In this document: in pieces, positions 5,665 to 10,883 of the stretch
How positions within the stretch are numbered: position 1 is the first letter of the stretch
Layout: every line of letters begins with the position of its first letter
NCBI GenBank assembly: GCA_003135495.1
Contig: PLBX01000545.1
Coordinates: 1,506 to 14,421, forward strand
Source of the DNA: Acidobacteriaceae bacterium
Lineage (GTDB): Bacteria > Acidobacteriota > Terriglobia > Terriglobales > Acidobacteriaceae
Direction of reading: 5' to 3'
Length of the DNA: 12,916 nt
Position numbers and translations under genes: made by a program
The notes under the pieces: generated by a model
The model's database searches: none
Told to the model about the DNA's origin: nothing
The model's input: the letters and a program-made list of their open reading frames with translations, nothing else

Positions 5665-7001
5665 GACTGAACCGGTGTGGTGGTTGGCGGGTGCGGCTCT
5701 CCAACCGGCTCCGCCAGAGTCAGCCGGTGCGATTCCCGATCGAAGTCGAAAATCTCAGCATAGCGGCCCCAATTCATCGCGGTCTCAAACTGGCGCTCGA
5801 CTTCGTCCTGACTGAAATGTTCGTCTAGAATATCGTAGAAAAATTCCTGAGAAATGGAGTGATCAGCCTTTGCGTGCAGGACGCTATCGATCTGCTGCAA
5901 AATCACAATGTGCTTCAGGGCAGCGTTGCGAAAAAGAATCTTGCGCTCTAGGATGCCTGCCTCCGCGAAGCGCACACCCTCCGCTGTAATCTCGACGTCG
6001 CCCTCTTTTAACGTGGCAAAGCCGAGGATGACGGACGCTTCTACGATCGGCAGCAGGTCCTCGGCGTCCATGATCAGGACCTCGGCGAGACGGTATAGGT
6101 CTTCTTTCCCGCCGCGGTCATGCAGCAATTCCAGCAGGCCGGCAATGCCGCCAACGCGGGCGTGCGGAATCATCTGATATTTCTGGCGCGCGGGCTTCTG
6201 CGCGGCTGCCGTCGCGCCGGGTGCTGCTAAGGCCAGGTCTGGCTGTGTCATTATTTTATAAATGTAGTCGACCAACTCCACAAAGCGAGAAGATTTGCGG
6301 TCACGCGGATGAGTGATTTCGATAGAAAAATCGGCGCGTACACGCGCGGGATTTCTTCCAAGCACAATCACGCGATCCGCCAGAAGTACCGCTTCCTCAA
6401 TATTGTGCGTGACGATGAAAATCGCGCTGGTCGGCATTTTTTTGCTGATCCAAAGTTCCAATAACTCGTTGCGCAGATTCTCAGCCGTCAGTACGTCGAG
6501 CGCGGAAAAAGGCTCGTCCATGAACAAGACTTCAGGCTCAACCACCATGGCTCGCGCAAAGCCGACACGTTGTTTCATGCCACCGGAGAGCTCTTTAGGA
6601 TAAGCGCTCTCGAAGCCATCGAGTCCGACCGTATCGAGAATGCGCAGTGCCCGTTTATGGCGTTCCATGGCTGCTACCCCGCGCGCTTCTAGCGGAGCTT
6701 CGACATTGTCAAGCACCGTAAGCCACGGAAACAAAGCAAAACTCTGGAAAACGATGGCTACGCCGGCGTTCTGCGATGTGATAGGACGACCGTGCCACAG
6801 AACTTCGCCCGATGAAGGCTGGCTGAGCCCGGTGAGCATACGCAACAGTGTGGATTTTCCACATCCCGACGGGCCGAGGAGCGCAACAATTTTTCCCGGC
6901 TCTATGTCGAGATCGACGGGCGCGATAACTTCAATGCGGTTCCCATCGGGCTGGACGTAAAACTTTTCGACCGCTTGGGCGCGAATGATGGGCTCGCTCA
7001 C
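5661..7001 (-). CDS. NitT/TauT-type ABC transporter ATPase with AAA-associated C-terminal domain
   Basis: Residue numbers below count from a TTG at 7016; subtract 5 for the chosen GTG at 7001. The ATPase domain covers about 8-265: Walker A GPSGCGKST (48-56), Q-loop Gln91, signature LSGGMKQR (143-150), Walker B VLFMDEP (163-169) and switch His204 in THN. SALDVLT and the overall spacing fit the TauB/SsuB/NrtD group. After an Ala-rich linker (about 262-276), residues about 277-435 form an extra domain (MIPHARVGGIAGLLELLHDR, then EASVILGFATLKEGDVEITA). It resembles the AAA-associated C-terminal domain found on some anion-transporter ATPases, which may act as a regulator. The GTG start has GGAG 9 bases upstream (7011-7014). 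The TTG at 7016 overlaps that GGAG and is less likely. It energises the fused permease encoded immediately downstream. Confidence 0.9.
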   Translation of the reverse strand: MSEPIIRAQAVEKFYVQPDGNRIEVIAPVDLDIEPGKIVALLGPSGCGKSTLLRMLTGLSQPSSGEVLWHGRPITSQNAGVAIVFQSFALFPWLTVLDNVEAPLEARGVAAMERHKRALRILDTVGLDGFESAYPKELSGGMKQRVGFARAMVVEPEVLFMDEPFSALDVLTAENLRNELLELWISKKMPTSAIFIVTHNIEEAVLLADRVIVLGRNPARVRADFSIEITHPRDRKSSRFVELVDYIYKIMTQPDLALAAPGATAAAQKPARQKYQMIPHARVGGIAGLLELLHDRGGKEDLYRLAEVLIMDAEDLLPIVEASVILGFATLKEGDVEITAEGVRFAEAGILERKILFRNAALKHIVILQQIDSVLHAKADHSISQEFFYDILDEHFSQDEVERQFETAMNWGRYAEIFDFDRESHRLTLAEPVGEPHPPTTTPVQS

Positions 7002-7010
7002 GAAATGAAA

Positions 7011-7014
7011 CTCC
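7011..7014 (-). promoter_or_regulatory. Ribosome binding site for the ABC ATPase
   Basis: GGAG (within TTTTTGGAG on the minus strand) lies 9 bases upstream of the GTG at 7001. This favours the 446-residue product over the TTG-initiated 451-residue one. Confidence 0.5.
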
Positions 7015-7031
7015 AAAAAGTGTGATTAGAG

Positions 7032-7052
7032 TTTGATCAGAAGTTGATCAAA
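7032..7052. promoter_or_regulatory. Perfect dyad before the ABC transporter genes, candidate operator
   Basis: Arms TTTGATCA (7032-7039) and TGATCAAA (7045-7052) flank the 5-base spacer GAAGT. Each arm contains the palindrome TGATCA. The dyad lies 31 bases upstream of the ATPase start and just downstream, in the transcribed direction, of a TATATT box (minus strand, about 7061-7066). A dimeric regulator bound here would overlap the expected transcription start. No matching -35 element is clear. A leader hairpin is the alternative reading. Confidence 0.5.
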
Positions 7053-7090
7053 GTTTCAGCAATATACGTCGCCAGGGAGAATACACTAAC

Positions 7091-8623
7091 TCACGCCGCC
7101 CATTCTTCTTTCGCCATCGGTGGCAAGGGCCGCGGAAGGCGATCGGAAACTTCGGCGATCGTCGCTAATTTTTTCGCCAGCTCGGGGCGTAACATTTCAG
7201 AGTCAAAGCGCCAGCGCCAGTTGCCTTGCCCTCGGCTCGGAACATTCATCCGCGCTTCGCTTCCGAGCCCAAGCACATCCTGAATCGGCACTACACAAAT
7301 GCTGGCCACCGAGTTGGAAGCAGCCCGAATCATTCCCCAGTGAATACCTTCTTCGCACGGGCCCAGATAAGCTTGCACTTGTTCGCGCTCATGCTCGCTG
7401 GCGCCGGAGTTCCACCAACCTACTGACGTATCGTTGTCGTGCGTACCGGTATAAACAACTTTCTCGGATGTAAAAGTGTGGGGAAGATGGATGTGGGCTC
7501 CCGCATCGCCAAAGCCAAATTGCAGCACTGCCATCCCGGGAATATTTAGCCGCTGGCGAAGCTCATGCACATCGTTTGTAATGTGGCCGAGGTCCTCTGC
7601 GAAGAACGGCAACCCGCCCAGCGCCTCGCGCAGTTTCACAAACAACTCATCTTTAGGACCATCAACCCACCGGCCATGGATTGCGGTTGGTTCGCTTGCC
7701 TGAATCTCCCAACATTGAGAGAACCCGCGGAAATGATCGAGGCGGATGTAATCGAAATTATGAACTAGCCAGCGCATGCGATCCACCCACCACGAATACC
7801 CTTGTTCCCGCATCACGTCCCATCGATAGAGAGGATTTCCCCAACGCTGGCCATCCTTGCTGAAAAAATCCGGAGGAACTCCGGCGATGACTTCTGGATC
7901 GAGTTTCGAATTCAAGCGAAACAGATCGGGATGAGTCCACACGTCAGCGCTGTCAAAATTAACGAAAATCGCCATGTCGCCGGCAACGCGAAGAGATCGT
8001 CCGGCACAATAAGCTCGGAGCGCCCTCCACTGTTCAAAGAAAAAGAACTGTACCACCCGGCGAACGTCCAGATCCTCTCGCATTTCTTCTTGTGCTTGTC
8101 GAATTGCTGCCGGATCACGGTAAGTTAAGTCGCGTGTCCAACGATTCCAACTCTGTAGCTTAAAACGCGCGCGCAAACCATCAAACAGGACAAAATCATC
8201 GAGCCACCATCGATTTTGCTGACAAAAGGCGTCGTACCGCGCGCGCGCATTCCATGAAGCGGTGCGCGCGAAGTTTCGCGCCGCTTCAAATAAAATCGGT
8301 AACTTTTGATGAAAGACTGTATTGTACTCTACATCGCCAACCGCTGTGGGCAGCGCCTCTATTCGAGCGTGCTCGATCCAGTCGCGCTCGGCAAGCCGTT
8401 CCAAACTTATCAGCAGCGGGTTTCCCGCGAAGGCCGACGTTGCAGAATAGGGCGAGTCCCCGTAGCCAACCGGACCAAGCGGAAGCACCTGCCACAAGCT
8501 CTGGCGCGCATCGGACAGAAAATCGGCGAACGCGTAGGCGGCTGGGCCAAAATCACCGATGCCGCCCTGCGAAGGCAATGAGGTCGGGTGGAGCAGAATT
8601 CCGCTAGAGCGCGGGAATGACAT
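7091..8623 (-). CDS. malQ: 4-alpha-glucanotransferase (amylomaltase, GH77)
   Basis: A 510-residue cytoplasmic enzyme that moves 1,4-alpha-glucan segments between maltodextrins and releases glucose, in glycogen and maltose metabolism. It starts RSSGILLHPTSLPSQGGIGD (5-24), the GH77 hallmark, then WQVLPLGPVGYGDSPYS (44-60). The catalytic set is complete: nucleophile Asp296 in YIRLDHFRGF, acid/base Glu343 in FFAEDLG and Asp396 in GTHDNDT. The acceptor-loop motif GVPPDFFSKDGQRWGNP lies at 248-264. The length is normal for the short, bacterial amylomaltase form without extra N-terminal domains. The ATG at 8623 has only a weak purine-rich site (AGAAG) upstream. It lies 76 bases after ppiD and 89 bases before the ABC ATPase, with no other glycogen gene nearby. 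Confidence 0.95.
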   Translation of the reverse strand: MSFPRSSGILLHPTSLPSQGGIGDFGPAAYAFADFLSDARQSLWQVLPLGPVGYGDSPYSATSAFAGNPLLISLERLAERDWIEHARIEALPTAVGDVEYNTVFHQKLPILFEAARNFARTASWNARARYDAFCQQNRWWLDDFVLFDGLRARFKLQSWNRWTRDLTYRDPAAIRQAQEEMREDLDVRRVVQFFFFEQWRALRAYCAGRSLRVAGDMAIFVNFDSADVWTHPDLFRLNSKLDPEVIAGVPPDFFSKDGQRWGNPLYRWDVMREQGYSWWVDRMRWLVHNFDYIRLDHFRGFSQCWEIQASEPTAIHGRWVDGPKDELFVKLREALGGLPFFAEDLGHITNDVHELRQRLNIPGMAVLQFGFGDAGAHIHLPHTFTSEKVVYTGTHDNDTSVGWWNSGASEHEREQVQAYLGPCEEGIHWGMIRAASNSVASICVVPIQDVLGLGSEARMNVPSRGQGNWRWRFDSEMLRPELAKKLATIAEVSDRLPRPLPPMAKEEWAA

Positions 8624-8635
8624 TCAAAATCTTCT

Positions 8636-8683
8636 CGGTTGTAGAGGACGGCGATTGCTCCGTCTCGAGAGACAACGCAACCG
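8636..8683. repeat. Nested inverted repeats between ppiD and malQ
   Basis: The outer arms CGGTTG (8636-8641) and CAACCG (8678-8683) enclose inner arms GACGG (8647-8651) and CCGTC (8660-8664) with an 8-base loop, and then the palindrome TCTCGAGA (8663-8670). In the transcribed direction no U-tract follows directly. This could be a terminator, attenuator or RNA-processing site between the two genes. Confidence 0.35.
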
Positions 8684-8699
8684 CGTCTGTACGGTATGA

Positions 8700-10679
8700 C
8701 TACGAGCCTTCTTGCGAACTTTGGCGGGTCAGGTTCTTCATTTCTTCTTGATTAACTTTCAGTCGCTTGGATTTTTCCATGTCCTTACGCAAATTCGTGA
8801 CAAATAGCCCAAACAAGTCATTCTGCTTGGCTTGCAGAAGTGATTGCCGAATTTCGTCTCTTTTAGCAGCAAAGTCCTGATCAGTAGGGGCTTGTTTGTC
8901 GAGAAGCCGCGCGACGACTCCATTCCCCCCCGCGGTAATAGGTCCGCTAATGTCGCCCGGCTTTAGCGCAAAAATGGCGCTCGCGTTCGACATGGATCCA
9001 ACGTCTGGCACCTGGCCATCAGGCGCAACCAGATCGCTCGTCTTGACCGTCGCCCCCAGATCCTTGGCTGCTTTCTTCAAATCATGCCCGGCTTTGGCGC
9101 GATCAGAAAGCTCTTGCGTCTTCTGTTGCAGTAAAAAACTGGCACGTTCATTCTTGAACTGGTTTTCAACCTTTGAACGGATTTCCTCAAAAGTAGGCGT
9201 GGCCGGCGGTTTTATCCCGAGCAACTGGAAAACCACATATCCCTGCGGAACCTGCACTACATCAGGCGGCGCCTTATCTGCCTCGTTGAAGACCGCATCC
9301 ATAAACTGCGGACTCGCGCCCAATCCCGGCAAGTTGTCGGTTTTCGTAAAGTAGTCCGTCGTCACTGCCGTCTGCCCCTTGGCAGCCGCCGCCTTGTCTA
9401 ATCCATTCGTACGAGCCTGGCTCAAAAGGGCATTCGCCGTCGATTCGGTAGCCTGCGCCGTCTTCTGCTGCTTTACTTTTTCTTCAATTTCGTTCTTCAC
9501 CTCAGTCAGCGACTTAAGATGAGCTTCTTGCTTGTCTTCGACGCGAATAATGTGGAACCCGTAACTACTCTTGATCAGATCGCTGGTCTGTCCTTTTCCC
9601 AGTGAAAATGCAGCCTTCTCAAACTCGGGCACTGTTCGCCCACGGCCGATCCAACCCAGTTCCCCGCCGCTCTTCGCACTGCCAGGGTCGTCAGAATACT
9701 TCTCGGCAAGCTTCGCAAAATCGCCTCCCGCTTTCACTTGCTTTAACACGTCTTCGGCTTTCGCACGAGCATCGGCCACAGCCTTTTCATCTTCTTTAGC
9801 GCCAGGAGCCGCGAGAGGAGTCTTAATAAGAATGTGACTGACTTTTACTTGCTCGGGAACGCGATACTCATCGCGATGCTGGTCGTAATAGGACTGCAGG
9901 TCTTGATCGGTAACCGTTGTTGCCGCCGCCGTTTTGCTGCTATCCACGACGACATACTTTATCTGCCTCTTCTCAGGAATCGAGTTGTTGTAAGTTGCCT
10001 TGTTGCGATCGTAATAGGCTTTCAACTCCTCGTCCGTTGGATGGAGACCCTTCAAAATATCGGCCTGCGTAATCACGGCATATTCAAACTTTACTTTCGT
10101 ATTGCGGCTGACGAATTCATCGCGCACGTCAGCATCTCCCACAAACGCACTGCTCGAAACCAGAGCGCGCAATTTGCGAACCAGAATAAAACCCTTCTCC
10201 TCCGATTCAAACTGAGGAACCGTCAAATCGTGTTGTTGAAGAAGGTTTTCGTACGCTTCCTGCCCAATAAACTTGCCATCGGGGAAGAATGTAGCGCCGA
10301 GTTGCCCGTGCTGCAGTTCGTCCCGTAATTCATCATCGTTTACACGAAGGCCCATGCGGTGCGCTTCGGCAACCAAGGCTTTTTCATTGATTAACTGCTC
10401 CGCAGCCTGGCTGGCAAAGTAAGGCAGCAGCATGCTCGCTTGTGGCCCGCCTTTGGGAAACTGCTGGCGGATCATCGCTTTCGCCTCGCGCTCCACTTCT
10501 GGCACGGTAACCGTTTGGTCCCCAATAGTGGCGAGAACACCAGCAGGAGGCGCGCCAATGCCAAGGCTTGAGCCGAAACCTGGAATAAGAGTAATCACCA
10601 TGCCGCCGCAAATAATCAGCAGCAAGCCGTACAGCACGAACTTAAGGGTCGGCCCCGCATTTTGAAGAGTTCGAATCAT
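8700..10679 (-). CDS. PpiD/SurA-like membrane-anchored peptidyl-prolyl isomerase
   Basis: A 659-residue periplasmic foldase held by one N-terminal membrane segment (about 13-34: KFVLYGLLLIICGGMVITLI), with a short cytoplasmic start, as in PpiD. Residues about 45-180 form the SurA_N-like chaperone domain. A central parvulin (rotamase) domain spans about 276-385: VKVSHILIKTP, then DFAKLAEKYSDDPGSAKSGG and GELGWIGRG, ending SSYGFHIIRVEDKQ. The C-terminal region (about 395-625) includes a second, degenerate PPIase-like section (about 500-620) and a charged tail. Such proteins assist folding of newly exported proteins at the Sec translocon. The ATG at 10679 has GGAG 10 bases upstream, and a perfect TATAAT lies upstream. 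It is the first gene of the minus-strand cluster. PpiD and SurA-type names are both used for this architecture, so no symbol is given. Confidence 0.9.
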   Translation of the reverse strand: MIRTLQNAGPTLKFVLYGLLLIICGGMVITLIPGFGSSLGIGAPPAGVLATIGDQTVTVPEVEREAKAMIRQQFPKGGPQASMLLPYFASQAAEQLINEKALVAEAHRMGLRVNDDELRDELQHGQLGATFFPDGKFIGQEAYENLLQQHDLTVPQFESEEKGFILVRKLRALVSSSAFVGDADVRDEFVSRNTKVKFEYAVITQADILKGLHPTDEELKAYYDRNKATYNNSIPEKRQIKYVVVDSSKTAAATTVTDQDLQSYYDQHRDEYRVPEQVKVSHILIKTPLAAPGAKEDEKAVADARAKAEDVLKQVKAGGDFAKLAEKYSDDPGSAKSGGELGWIGRGRTVPEFEKAAFSLGKGQTSDLIKSSYGFHIIRVEDKQEAHLKSLTEVKNEIEEKVKQQKTAQATESTANALLSQARTNGLDKAAAAKGQTAVTTDYFTKTDNLPGLGASPQFMDAVFNEADKAPPDVVQVPQGYVVFQLLGIKPPATPTFEEIRSKVENQFKNERASFLLQQKTQELSDRAKAGHDLKKAAKDLGATVKTSDLVAPDGQVPDVGSMSNASAIFALKPGDISGPITAGGNGVVARLLDKQAPTDQDFAAKRDEIRQSLLQAKQNDLFGLFVTNLRKDMEKSKRLKVNQEEMKNLTRQSSQEGS

Positions 10680-10683
10680 ATTT

Positions 10684-10705
10684 AGATAACTCCGTCAGAT
10701 AACTC
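10684..10705. repeat. Direct repeat AGATAACTC, two copies, in the ppiD leader
   Basis: The 9-base unit occurs at 10684-10692 and 10697-10705, with a 13-base period. On the transcribed strand it reads GAGTTATCT, so the copy nearest the start supplies the GGAG ribosome binding site of ppiD. Confidence 0.5.
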
Positions 10706-10727
10706 ACGCAGAATGAGAGAATTCATG

Positions 10728-10733
10728 ATTATA
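10728..10733 (-). promoter_or_regulatory. -10 box of the ppiD promoter
   Basis: A perfect TATAAT on the minus strand, 44 bases upstream of the ppiD ATG, implies a leader of about 41 bases. No good -35 hexamer lies 16-18 bases further up, so this promoter may need an activator or rely on the -10 box. Confidence 0.5.
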
Positions 10734-10781
10734 AACTAACGCCGTGGTGCGCGATCCGAACCTCGTTACAATCGAAAAAAA

Positions 10782-10825
10782 CGCCCTATTGAATCGAATT
10801 AATAAAGGTGTTATGAAGTAGGGCG
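10782..10825. promoter_or_regulatory. Inverted repeat CGCCCTA/TAGGGCG bracketing the GH2 promoter
   Basis: Perfect 7-bp arms lie at 10782-10788 and 10819-10825. The 30 bases between them contain exactly the candidate -35 and -10 hexamers. Separate half-sites on either side of a promoter suit a repressor dimer or loop. Confidence 0.4.
10789..10817 (+). promoter_or_regulatory. Candidate promoter of the GH2 gene
   Basis: TTGAAT (10789-10794) and TATGAA (10812-10817) are 17 bases apart, each matching 4 of 6 consensus positions. Transcription would start near 10824, giving a leader of about 60 bases. Confidence 0.45.
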
Positions 10826-10859
10826 CAATCGCGTTGCCGGTTTTGCTGAGAATTCACCC

Positions 10860-10871
10860 TTAAGTACTTAA
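10860..10871. promoter_or_regulatory. 12-bp perfect palindrome before the GH2 ribosome binding site
   Basis: TTAAGTACTTAA ends 2 bases before the AAGGA ribosome binding site (10874-10878), which lies 5 bases from the ATG. It could be a protein-binding site in the leader. It has no loop, so a stable RNA hairpin is unlikely. Confidence 0.35.
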
Positions 10872-10883
10872 CCAAGGATACTC

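Noticed and set aside
9834..10328. 164-codon plus-strand open frame
   Set aside because: Antisense to the SurA_N and linker part of the PpiD-like gene; no start site or domain.
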